Positions 22,952-31,558 of a DNA stretch of 64,000 bases are shown here, one piece after another; position 1 is the first letter of the stretch; the number at the start of each line of letters is the position of its first letter. Where the stretch lies: the NCBI GenBank assembly GCA_036873755.1, contig JAVTVY010019563.1, positions 18,600 through 82,599 of the forward strand, written 5' to 3'. The position numbers and the translations under genes were made by a program. The notes below the pieces were generated by a model. The model was not told the DNA's origin. It was given only the letters and a program-made list of their open reading frames with translations, and searched no databases. The DNA comes from Hanleya hanleyi (Eukaryota > Mollusca > Polyplacophora > Lepidopleurida > Hanleyidae).

Positions 22952-24544
22952 TTAGGTGGAGAAGTCACACAGGACGTTGCGCGCTTTGTCCACTTGAATG
23001 ATGTTGTCAAACTCGGCGTAGCAGATCACATTGACGGTGCTCCGGAGGGCTCGTGCAAAGTGGATTTCCAACCGTAAATTGCCTTGCTTGGCGATGGTGG
23101 GGGTCAGATCGAAACAGAACAACGTGAATCCGTTCGCGTAGTCCTCCCGACTGATCATATTCCCTTCGTCCTGGTTGATTTGACCGGTGGCTGTAAACAG
23201 GCTCTGATAGGCTCGAATGAAATTCGCGCGCCCAAAGTTCGGTGTTAAGGCCGTGGCTGGGACCTGTTGTCCATCCACATGCAGGGCCACAAAATTGATG
23301 CCGAAATGTTTAAAGTCAAACGGGTTCTCTTGGTAGGCTCCGCTGAAACCGGTATTTTCCACACAGGCAAAACCAGCCCAGTACCCTATCCGACGTGTGC
23401 AAACCAAAGTGTTCTCTGCGTCTGCTGGAAATATGAGCGCCAACAAAGAAAATCTGTTCCTGGGGGAACTACCCAAGCGATTGATCCTGGTGTCCCAATT
23501 GAACGGCTGGATTCGGTTTCACTTTTCGGACATACAGGACTGCGTCTTGGATGACAATCTTATAGTCAGCTGCATTACAAGCGTCTAGTCCGTCATTCAT
23601 AATCCAGCCGTCGTCCATAGAGAATATCCGCGTCCATAATCCAAAGACCTATTCCATTTCCATATAACAGTATTAGCACCAAATTCAAAAAGACAAAAGT
23701 ATACATAAACATAGGCTTGTTTCCTGCAAGAGAAGCGGTCAACAATTTTCAATGATGCCGGCAAGACATCATGATGTTCCAAAATATCAAATCCGTATCG
23801 CTGATCAGTATTCTTAATCCATAATATTCGTTATAGAGTCGTCATCTAAAAATGATGTACCTCAGTCACGCTTTGATTGTGACTGTTCATATGATTACGT
23901 CTACGTTAGTGGCCATCAAGGAGAAGGTCGGAGGCGCCCGTATCAGTCGGATTTTGATGGGGATCTTGGTTCAACAGGTACCGGTCTTGCATGAACATGT
24001 CTGCGTGCAGTCGACCCATGAGATCCACCGAGACGCCGTTCGCGGTCAAATCCTTCCGTTTGTTATATCCCACATTGTCGTTCTCTACGCCCATGTGCTG
24101 GGCTGTGTCCTGGTAGAATAAAGCGGCTGTCAGTTGAGATTTTTTAGCCTCTCACCCATGCGACAACAGCGTCTCGATGTAGGCTCGATAGGGGTACGTG
24201 TTGGTGGAGTCACTGATGAGTTTGTCGCTGAGAAATATATCCACCTGTTGAAACATCGAGTGCAGCCAGAGATTCGTCGGGCCCACCGTTGCTTGGTCCA
24301 CGATTCTGGAGCCATCTCCATTGACGATCTTGGCTTTCACATATAAGTATGTATGGGCTAAATCCACATAGGCCGTATCCGCATTACTGATGGTGAACTC
24401 GATGGGCCCTGTTTCGTTGATGCTGGAGAGCGGGAGATGCTCCACCCATAATTCCTGTTCGGCACTGGTCTGTGTGGGCGGGACGGTCCACAAATCAAAT
24501 TCACTGTTGGTGGAGGGGCAGGACTCTGCGTGGATCAAGGACAT
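22952..24544 (-). pseudogene. Polinton major capsid protein, disrupted by stop, frameshift, insertion and micro-inversion
   Basis: The N-terminal part (24544 to 24155) has EFDLWTVPPTQTS, LEHLPLSS-like wording and a NLWLHSMFQQVDIFLSDKL segment. The C-terminal part (about 23375 to 22955) has GAYQENPFDFKHFGINFVAL and VDGQQVPATALTPNFG. These are hallmarks of the invertebrate F54H12.2-like proteins, which are Polinton double-jelly-roll capsid proteins. Damage in order: an in-frame TGA at 24152-24154, a frameshift near 23940-23960, a 320-bp PLE-1 tail at 23577-23896, and a segment of about 115 bp (near 23375-23490) whose coding sense is on the plus strand. Without the insertion the length would be about 424 codons. 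It starts three bases after the core protein's stop codon. Confidence 0.88.
23577..23896 (-). mobile_element. PLE-1 tail inserted in the capsid gene
   Basis: In minus orientation it starts TCATATGAACAGTCAC, at the conserved hairpin, and ends GACGCTTGTAAT. GTAAT stands at both ends of the insertion and could be a 5-bp target duplication. Being only the tail, it is a 5'-truncated retroinsertion. It dates capsid-gene decay to after or during PLE-1 activity. Confidence 0.85.
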
Positions 24545-24547
24545 GTT

Positions 24548-24951
24548 TTAAGAAAAGATATCCTGGGTCTTCGATGTGCGTCGTCGCTGGGTCGGTCGTC
24601 GACTGGTGCGTGGTCTCGGTGGTGCAGGTCTTTTATTCCCTACGGTGCGTTGTGCTTTAGCCACCAAGACGCCTCCTGCTTCTTTGGCCCGCCTTTTCAA
24701 GGCTTCTTTGGGTGCCGTACCCCCCAAGACATCACCGGCGACTTGCAGTCCACTGCGTACCGCTTGTTTGCCGATTGCTTTCACCCCACGCGTCACCAAG
24801 GGCAGGAACGTTTTGACGATGCTCCCGAGTATGTTCCCCAGCCCATGTCCTCGTTGCATGCGTGCACCACTAAAGACCGGAAGGCCACCGCCGGCCTATT
24901 GGGCATAATAGTCCATATAGCTTCGTGCATCGCGCTCGTAAGGGACCTTCA
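24548..24951 (-). pseudogene. small basic virion core / pVI- or pX-like protein with one nonsense codon
   Basis: The frame begins at the ATG directly adjoining the penton-like gene's stop (24952-24954) and is open apart from a TAG at codon 19. It continues through GLPVFSGARMQRGHGLGNIL, an amphipathic middle and a very basic tail (KRRAKEAGG, PPRPRTSRRPTQRRR) to the stop at 24548. Proteins of this type sit between penton-like and major capsid genes in Polintons and adintoviruses, and are thought to be minor core or membrane-lytic virion proteins. The ORF from the internal ATG at 24859 (103 aa) is the part still open. The role is inferred from position and composition. Confidence 0.65.
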
Positions 24952-25727
24952 TTATACAAAGTGGGGAGCACGTGCTTGTCGAAAATGAAGTGTCAGCAAC
25001 ACTTTTCCTCGTTCGAATGCCACCGGTCGTCCCGTGTCATCTCTTATATCCACCGTGATAGTGTTGATGTCGGTTTGTCGTACGGGTAGGTAGAGCATGT
25101 GGGTGAAACTGTGGGTGACTTGATCTCCATACGTCTTTTTAATGGGCGCCACCCGTAACAGAGGTGTGTTGATATCGCCCACGATGTGGTTGTCCACCAC
25201 GTCCGAGTAGACGTAGAGTCCGTACATACCCAACTTCATATCCATCGGGATCTCGTCTTGGTGGGCGGTGGGACCAGCGAACGTCTGTAGATCGAAACCC
25301 AGCATTTGTTGTAGGATAGGACTCAGTACGACACTCGCGTTGACGGTGACGATAAGCTGTGCCATGTCGTTGTGTGCGTTGTAATCGACGTCCACGTGAT
25401 TCGTGAAGGGATAGGTTTGATGGGTTTTGAAGTATTCGTGACCTCCCGTAGAGCCTTATAATGCAACAGTCTTGACAGCCCACCCATGAACTCCTTGGGA
25501 GTATCGTATTGGCCTTCGGGGAGGGTGAGTCGGGTGTCTTTTCCCTCGTACCAGACTTCATTGGCACGCACGTTGTACCACGAGTAAGGGTATCGGATAT
25601 CCACGAGGCCACATTCCCAGCGCCCAGGTAAATGCAACGGTTGCGGTAACTGGGTCACGTACTTGGCCAGGGTGTTGTCAGGAAACACATCCAGCGAACT
25701 GTTACTTGGTAGGGTGAGGTAAAACAT
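24952..25727 (-). pseudogene. penton-like minor capsid protein, one frameshift
   Basis: The first frame (from 25727) carries MFYLTLPSNSSLDVFPDNTL, WECGLVDIRYPYSWYNV and YDTPKEFMGGLSRLL. The second (to 24952) carries YNAHNDMAQLIVTVNASVVL, the LGMYGLYVYSDVVDN segment and a VTHSFTHMLYLPV stretch. The N-terminal signature is that of the Polinton minor capsid (single jelly-roll, penton-base-like) protein. The two frames join near 25440-25450, consistent with a single-base indel. About 258 codons in total, which is usual for the family. The stop is immediately followed by the next gene's ATG. Confidence 0.82.
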
Positions 25728-25760
25728 GGCGACTGAGCTGTCCTGCTGCTGCTGTTGGTT

Positions 25761-26546
25761 TTAATAGGTGTTCCAGGCCTTGGGGGATTGTGTCCGGCGT
25801 CGTGTTCGTCGCGTTGACTTGCTACGTGTCACGGCTCTGGAGATGTGGGGTGTCTTGATCAAGGGTGGGTTTTTAAAGGTCTGAAAAGAAGGTGCCCGTT
25901 GTGGTGGTGGTGTTTTGGGGTGTGACTCCGGTTCCCATTCGGATTCCCAAGAAGGTAGTGGGCCACTCGGCGATTGCTGGGTTCGCTGCATAAAGGCCCA
26001 GCGGTGAGGGTTCCTGTGGTACATGCATGTCTTTCAAGCCTTGAGCGAAGACCTCCCATCCTCGAGGATCCGTGTGCGACCTGCGTTTACGCATCAGGTC
26101 ATTCACTAAATCCGTCATGTGGGTCCCGGGGACCACCTGATTCTGTACCAGTAGTTCGTCTTTATCATTCCAAGTCATGTTAGGATTCTGTTTCATCCGT
26201 TGTAATACCAGGCCAGCTTGTTTCTTGAACGATGCAGGTACACTCTTCAGCACTTCGTCTTCTACCCACTGTGGGGCTGTGGGTGGTACCCTGGTAATGG
26301 CAGCTGTTGGAGCGATGCTGAGGTAGGCAGTGTGTCACGTGGTGGTGGTGGTGGTGGTGGGGTAGAGAGGGTTTTGTATTGGTCCATGAACGTCATGTAC
26401 CGTTGAAGCGTCTCATTGTACCGTTGTACTTTCTCACTGTCGCTTAACCCCGGTATCTGTAAGATCTGTGCAGGAAGACCTCGGGGGTTAAGCTGAGATA
26501 CGCCCGTATTATATACTCCGTCATGGTCAGCACGTGAATGGTACAA
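25761..26546 (-). pseudogene. conserved Polinton virion-associated protein, two frameshifts
   Basis: Three segments in different frames: an N-terminal part with ILQIPGLSDSEKVQRYNETL and a run of prolines; a middle with SFKKQAGLVLQRMKQNP, VPGTHMTDLVNDLMRKRRS and DPRGWEVFAQGLKDMHVPQE; and a C-terminal proline-rich, basic tail (RAVTRSKSTRRTRRRTQ). I recognise the IPGLS...EKV and DLVNDL...RGW pattern as a conserved protein next to capsid genes in invertebrate Polintons. Its function is not known to me. Shifts lie near 26300-26340, next to the GGT microsatellite, and near 25930-26020. A TATA box precedes it. Confidence 0.65.
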
Positions 26547-26549
26547 GAT

Positions 26550-26575
26550 TTGACTGTCTCTCGTATTTATAGGGA
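26550..26575 (-). promoter_or_regulatory. TATA-type promoter of the IPGLS protein gene
   Basis: The minus strand reads CTATAAATACGAGAGACAGT about 25-45 bases upstream of the ATG at 26546. A nearly identical box lies at 27138-27157, so the two genes share a promoter design. Confidence 0.55.
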
Positions 26576-26604
26576 GAACCCCGTGAGATCAAAGGATCGG
26601 CTGG

Positions 26605-27180
26605 TCATGTCACTGGGCTGACTGAGTCTAGCCGGATAATCAATGGCATCATCGCTGGTTCATGGCTAGACATTTGTTCATTGGGTTCTGCCGCCGCTTC
26701 ACTCAGGGCACGAGCCCACTCCAACTGAACAGCTGACCGCTCGTCCGGTGTAAACAGCTGGTCCACAATAGGCACCACTTTCTCGAAGGCTGTCCACAGA
26801 TCGGGGTCTAGGGTGAAGCCTCGCGTAGGGCCTTGGTAACGGCCCAGGCGTGGGAAGAAGGGTCCACGGTATTCGTAGATGGCATTGTCTATGTGGATGA
26901 GGTTTCCGTCGAGCTCACCGCTCAACACCCGTTTAAATTTGGTCCAGCCGTCACGGTGTAGCGCAACCGTATTCGATACGGTCTCAGCGCGCGACCAGCA
27001 AACATCTCCACGGTCTTCCACGAGGGTGACTTTATCTTCATAGACGTGTAACCCCACCCGGGTGTAAGGGGAAGGATGGCTCGTAGGACTGGTGACATGG
27101 TTGACCCAATGACGAACGGTGAATGACACACACTCTGACTGTCTTTCGTATTTATGGTGAGGTCCCACTTTCAATGCCAC
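26605..27180 (-). CDS. two-motif PC4-like (?) protein of unknown function
   Basis: This 191-residue frame carries VALHRDGWTKFKRVLSG around residue 79 and GFTLDPDLWTAFEKVVPIVD around residue 129. They are two versions of a strand-then-helix motif with a central Trp that occurs four times in the protein at 27633-28301. GPFFPRL between the motifs also matches that protein. The motif resembles the last strand and helix of PC4-type single-stranded-DNA-binding domains, but this is inference. A TATA box at 27138-27157 lies inside the first residues. The true start is therefore probably near 27102, where an ATG stands in another frame, suggesting a 5' frameshift. The open frame overlaps the next upstream gene by 10 bases. 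Confidence 0.6.
   Translation of the reverse strand: MALKVGPHHKYERQSECVSFTVRHWVNHVTSPTSHPSPYTRVGLHVYEDKVTLVEDRGDVCWSRAETVSNTVALHRDGWTKFKRVLSGELDGNLIHIDNAIYEYRGPFFPRLGRYQGPTRGFTLDPDLWTAFEKVVPIVDQLFTPDERSAVQLEWARALSEAAAEPNEQMSSHEPAMMPLIIRLDSVSPVT
27138..27157 (-). promoter_or_regulatory. TATA-type promoter of the two-motif gene
   Basis: The minus strand reads CCATAAATACGAAAGACAGT. It matches the promoter at 26550-26575 in 17 or so of 20 positions, including the AGACAGTC that would lie at the transcription start. It argues against translation from 27180. Confidence 0.5.
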
Positions 27181-27497
27181 AGCGCCAGGGTCAATAGGGC
27201 AAAGACTATAGTGAGGCCAACCAGCCGTCGCTGGTTCCGGCGTGAGCGCTCGTGGTCCATAGCCCGAGCATCAAGGATGGCTGTCATAGTCCAGTAGTGG
27301 TGAGTGATGGCACACCTCTCCATCGAGTGCACTCTGTCGAGGACCGCTTCTGTGAACTCTTTCAGGATCTGGCGTCGCCCCTCGTTGTCGTCGCCATCTG
27401 CGAACATGGACCGGACCACTGCTCGGTAACCCGTGAGTGAATTAACCACGGTGGCATGCTGTAAAATGCGAGTCGCATAGGGCTGGATCTCCGTCAT
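27171..27497 (-). CDS. small protein with C-terminal transmembrane anchor
   Basis: The 108-residue open frame is polar and helix-rich. After the basic stretch RSRRNQRR it ends in the hydrophobic LVGLTIVFALLTLALW with one further residue, the layout of a tail-anchored membrane protein. A TATA box (TCTATAAAA on the minus strand, 27543-27552) lies about 50 bases upstream of the ATG. I do not recognise the family. Its place in a virus-like block would fit a membrane-acting accessory protein, but that is speculation. Confidence 0.6.
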   Translation of the reverse strand: MTEIQPYATRILQHATVVNSLTGYRAVVRSMFADGDDNEGRRQILKEFTEAVLDRVHSMERCAITHHYWTMTAILDARAMDHERSRRNQRRLVGLTIVFALLTLALWH

Positions 27498-27632
27498 GGC
27501 TCTGTAACCGTAGAAATGAAGGTGTCGGATCCAGAGGGACGAGTTTTATAGACCATGTCACACATGCGCGCCTAGATGTAGCTCTACGGGTGTAGTCCGT
27601 GATACGTACTATTCTGATTGGTTATGTGGCTC

Positions 27633-28301
27633 CTATAGAGATAGTACATTATCGACAATGGGGACTACTTGTTCCAAAGCCGTCCATAGATCGGGGTCCA
27701 GGGTAAAACCACCGTCGTTCAGACAGAGGAGTCGAGCGAAAAAGGGACCGCAGAAAATGTAGACGTCGTCACCGTGCAGGTCACCCAACAACACCCATTT
27801 CAAGGTAGTCCATCCTTCCGGTGACAAAGAGACGTGCGCTTTGGGTTCAGGCGTACACCAACACCTAAGTCCGCTATCGATGAGGTCCACTCGTTTGGGG
27901 TACAACAATAGGGTGCAGCCAGGTGTAAGCCTCCGGGTAGCCACAGTCCCTTCTTTCACCTCGGGGTGTAGTAAGTCATCCACCTCGGGGAGTACATCTT
28001 TCAGTGCCATCCATAAGGGTGGACAGAGTGTGATATAGGTACCTCCACTCTGTTCCAACCGGGGAAAAAGGGAATCCTCTCCAGCAGTGCGTATGTGCAC
28101 ACCGACTTCCACGTGCATGAAATCCCTTTCGGGCTCTTTTCCCTGTAACAATCGTGTCAATAGAGTCCAGCCTGATAGCGATAACAAAATTTTCACCTTC
28201 TGCGGTGCGTCTTGGACCAGCTCCAGGTGATCGTCATTGACGATGAGGTAGACGTCGGACGTCAGTTGGAATAACGCAAGCTCTGTTCCGCTCGCTGCCA
28301 T
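27633..28301 (-). CDS. four-motif PC4-like (?) protein, internally duplicated
   Basis: The intact 222-residue frame is made of two ~110-residue halves. Each half holds two strand-helix motifs with a central Trp: ILLSLSGWTLLTRLLQG (W45), ITLCPPLWMALKDVLPEVD (W97), VSLSPEGWTTLKWVL (W164) and FTLDPDLWTALEQVVPIVD (W206). Short beta-like segments lie before each. This beta-beta-beta-beta-alpha rhythm, with x-L-x-P-x-x-W-x-x-L-x-x-V/L, recalls the C-terminal domain of the transcriptional coactivator PC4/SUB1, which binds single-stranded DNA. It is the first gene of the leftward block, with a TATA box at 28337-28344. The function is inferred, not shown. Confidence 0.65.
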   Translation of the reverse strand: MAASGTELALFQLTSDVYLIVNDDHLELVQDAPQKVKILLSLSGWTLLTRLLQGKEPERDFMHVEVGVHIRTAGEDSLFPRLEQSGGTYITLCPPLWMALKDVLPEVDDLLHPEVKEGTVATRRLTPGCTLLLYPKRVDLIDSGLRCWCTPEPKAHVSLSPEGWTTLKWVLLGDLHGDDVYIFCGPFFARLLCLNDGGFTLDPDLWTALEQVVPIVDNVLSL

Positions 28302-28930
28302 GGTGGAGAATGAAAAGCGAACGGCTAGAGAGGTGGCTTTATAGTGTACCTGTTGGGTAGGGTTTTATACACCGTGTGAGTCATGGGCACTTGTTATACT
28401 CGCTTGCGCCATAAGGTCAATAAGGTTAGAAATGCGCTTTTTTCTACTACGCCCTGTGACGGCCCTTCGTGAAAGTCCGTGATTGTTCGGTAGTGTAATG
28501 TTATTTTGTATAGAATTTCATTTAACATGAGATTTCACTAGTCAAAGCTTAAGCACGAAATGAGAATAAATAGGCCAATGAATGCAGCAATGCCCTAAAT
28601 ATTCCCACTTTTATACACCTACATAGAAGTACCTGGATGTAGGCGCGGGCGTAGGCGAAAGCATCCTAGTACCCGGATGTAGGCGCAGCCGTGAGCGAAA
28701 TTCTAGTACCCGTCCATTGGTTCTTTTATCGATCGCTCATTGGCTCTTTTTCTCGACCGCTGATTGGTCCAAATGGAACTGCCCATCCTTCCCAGGTTAA
28801 TTTACAATCCCCTTTTTGGGTTCAAGCTGTGTATATCGATGCCGCAACATTGTTGCCGAACCTTGCCGAAAGGAAGACCTTTGACCTTTTGACCTGGATG
28901 TGACCTTTGACCTTTCATCCGCGCACTTCC
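28302..28930 (-). promoter_or_regulatory. leader region of the leftward gene block
   Basis: Non-coding. CTATAAAG on the minus strand lies at 28337-28344, about 40 bases upstream of the first ATG. Further upstream are three CCAAT boxes on the minus strand (ATTGG at 28716, 28739 and 28763), spaced 23-24 bases. A perfect DR1-type nuclear-receptor half-site pair TGACCTTTGACCT lies at 28901-28913. CTAGTACCCGGATGTAGGCGC repeats three times around 28620-28710. Together these could be an upstream promoter. No experiment supports it. Confidence 0.45.
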
Positions 28931-30769
28931 GGTGATGCCGCGCACTTCCGGATAACCCGCGCGCGCGCGCTGCGGCCGGATAACACGCGCGCGCTGCGGG
29001 GCCGGGCCGGGTGCTACGTCTAAGGGGAACATTGGAACTCTTCTGTGTTCGAAGGTAGTTTTAGTGAAACCCGGAAGTAGCGTCGGTGAACTTTTTCCAA
29101 AAATTTCACCGTTTCGCTCCGGGACCCTTCCCATCGTGTTCTAAATGACGAGACGTGAAAAACAAGACCAAACAACCCATATCACAATGAACGTGTGTGA
29201 ATTTCCCAGGATGGACCTATCCCATCCCATAGCCAGCCTATATGCCTATACACAGACCTTGGTGAACTTTTTCCAAAAATTTCACCGTTTCGCTCCGGGA
29301 CCCTTCCCATCGTGTTCTAAATGACGAGACGAGAAAAACAAGACCCCACAACCCATATCACAATGAACGTGTGTGAATTTCCCAGGTTGAACCTATATCC
29401 CCATAGCCAGTATGGAGCTATGTGGGCTATATGGTACTTTTCCAAAAATTTCACCGTTTCGCTCCGGGACCCTTCCCATCGTGTTCTAAATGACGAGACG
29501 TGAAAAACAAGACCAAACAACCCATATCACAATGAACGTGTATGTGAATTTCCCAGGTTGGACCTATACCCCTCACAGCCAGCCTATAGGCCTATATACA
29601 GACCTCGGTGACTTTTTCCAAAAATTTCATCGCTTCGCTCCGGAACCCCTCCCATCGTGTTTTTCTTGGGTGAGACGAGAAAAACGAGACCCCACAACCC
29701 ATAGTAAAGCCCACGAAAAAAAATGACCATCCCCATACAGGCATTTTCCCTTCTATTGTATAATACAGACCCCTATTGTAGGGGTAAAGTCCGAGCTCCG
29801 CTTTTTATATTTTCGGAAAACAATCCTAATTTTACATGCACCTACCCTATTGACTTGATAGACAGGCCCCGATAAGCCCGGGGACCGATATTAGCCCTTT
29901 TGGCTAGGGTTGATAGGGGTTTTCCCCTATTTTAGAGGTAAAGTCCGTATTCCGCTTTTTATAGTTTCGGGAAAAAATCCTAATTTTACATGCACCCACC
30001 CCATTGACTGGATAGGCAGGCCCCGATAAGCCCGGGACCGATATTAGCCCTTTTGGCTAGAGTTGATAGGTGTTTTCCCCTATTTTAGGGGTAAAGTCCG
30101 TGTTCCGCTTTTTATAGTTTCGGGCAAAAAATTCTAATTTTACATGCACCCACCCATGACTGGATGCCCCTTCACGAATGCTTCACTTTTATACCTCACT
30201 CGACCCAATCGGACCATGCAGCGTGTTTGAAGTCTGGGACTACTTTTTCTCCGCGGAAGTTTTTTCCCGCGACCGCATCACCGCCAGACCGCATCACCGT
30301 GGAAGAATACATGCCCAGGGGCCCTTTGCCGGAACTTCACTGATAGTTGATAGGTGTTTTCCCCTATTTTAGGGGTAAAGTCCGTGTTCCGCTTTTTATA
30401 GTTTCGAACAAAAATCCTAATTTTACATGCACCCACCGATGACTGGATGCCCCTTCACGAATGCTTCACTTTGATACCTCACTCGACCCAATCGGACCAT
30501 GCAGCGTATTTGAAGTCTGGGGACTACTTTTTCTCCGCGGAAGTTTTTTCCCGCGACTTCATCACCGCCAGACCGCATCACCGCGGAAGAATACATGCCC
30601 AGGGGCCCTTTGCCGGAACTATAGTCACCCAGAGTTACCTCCCCCTCGATTGGAACTCTTCTGTGCTGGAGGTAGTTTTTGGTCTCTTGAGCTGGTGGCG
30701 CCCTCTGGTGGATGCAAGAGTTATCTCCCCCGGCAAAAGTTGACCTTAAATGCCGTGGACATACTACTC
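28930..30769 (-). repeat. right terminal inverted repeat of the Polinton derivative
   Basis: Inverse of the left repeat: GC-rich inner segment (28930-29000), the GTTCCAATGTTCCCC boundary in inverse near 29030, only four ~173-bp units (29090-29690), then outer ~150-bp units (29760-30095). Two tandem, partly different copies of the outermost sequence follow (30096-30345 and 30346-30769), ending GGACATACTACT. The left repeat has eight inner units and lacks the outermost part, so the two arms are strongly unequal. Confidence 0.87.
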
Positions 30770-30999
30770 CGCTGCGATGCTTGGCCAGGCACTTAATCTA
30801 ACAACTTCTTGAAATAAACAAATATTCTGAAATTTATACATGTGTTATTCAGACTGTTGTGCTATAGATTCAGTTAAAAACATTTCAGTCAAATTTCAAT
30901 TTTGACAAAAAATAACTTAAATGATGTTCACAAAGACCTGTTTGAAATAATTTCCAGCTATCCAGTTCTGCAAATAATTTATTGATCATATCATATCTT
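30770..30999. other. no gene seen
   Basis: AT-rich flank between the Polinton terminus and a TTAA MITE, with no recognisable motif. Confidence 0.5.
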
Positions 31000-31558
31000 A
31001 CACATTATGGTCCCCTACCAAACTTTCTATCCTATTTCCGGAACGCCAAATACTTGACAGCTGACACTCCGTGACTTTGTATGTTGGAGTCATTTTGATC
31101 CTATTGCATGACCCTCCGAGCAGACTATCATGGGTAAATTCAAAATGGCGACCATGTGGGTTATACCAGGAAAGTGATGTTTTTGTCATTTTTGTTCAAA
31201 ATTTCTGCTTTTCTATGAGGAAAAGTGGGCAAAAACTATTTTATTCACATCAGACTATTACTTACTAATTTATCATGCAGTTTTGCCTAGAAATGGCAAA
31301 GATAAAATAAATCGAAAAATCTGACCGAAAAATCGACCAAAAAATGTCTGTTTTGAAAATGACGTCACTGTGACGTCATCACATCGACCATCTTGGATAT
31401 TTTTACATTTCTGATAGAGCTTGACCCAAGGGTATAGTGTGGAACATTTCAGCCCCTAGCTCAAGGGGTAAAGAAAATATTTAAGGGGGAGGGAGGCAGA
31501 GCCCCCTCCTCCCCAAGGCCTGGACAGGTCCCCAAATCCCCAGGCCAGATAGGGTTAA
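31000..31558 (+). mobile_element. TTAA MITE (piggyBac-type), left end decayed
   Basis: Same family as 45047-45590. It shows TTCCGGAACGCCAAATACTTG, GGGTAAATTCAAAATGGCGA, GACGTCACTGTGACGTCATC, GAGCTTGACCCAAGGGTATA and the right terminus AGGCCAGATAGGG followed by TTAA (31555-31558). The left TTAA end is not preserved. Confidence 0.75.

Larger units (their letters stand above)
20186..30769 (-). mobile_element. Polinton/Maverick (adintovirus-like) derivative with capsid genes only
   Basis: Long terminal inverted repeats (20186-22165 and 28930-30769) enclose about 6.8 kb with eight leftward genes. These include an adenain-like protease, a double-jelly-roll-type major capsid protein, a penton-like protein and a small basic core protein, all hallmarks of Polintons and adintoviruses. 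The right end, ACTACT, fits the 5'-AG...CT-3' rule of Polinton termini. Full Polintons also carry protein-primed DNA polymerase B, a retroviral-type integrase and an A32-like ATPase. None of these is visible between the repeats, so the copy could not mobilise by itself. Most capsid genes are broken. Confidence 0.85.

Noticed and set aside
23397..23588. Independent plus-strand gene containing LFLGELPKRLIL
   Set aside because: The motif belongs to the capsid protein. Its orientation is explained by a micro-inversion.
24530..24988. Plus-strand ORFs opposite the core protein (152 aa and 110 aa)
   Set aside because: They are shadows of the minus-strand core and capsid genes, without motifs of their own.
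25139..25612. 157-aa minus ORF across the penton-like frameshift
   Set aside because: It is the third frame of the same gene and carries none of the family motifs.
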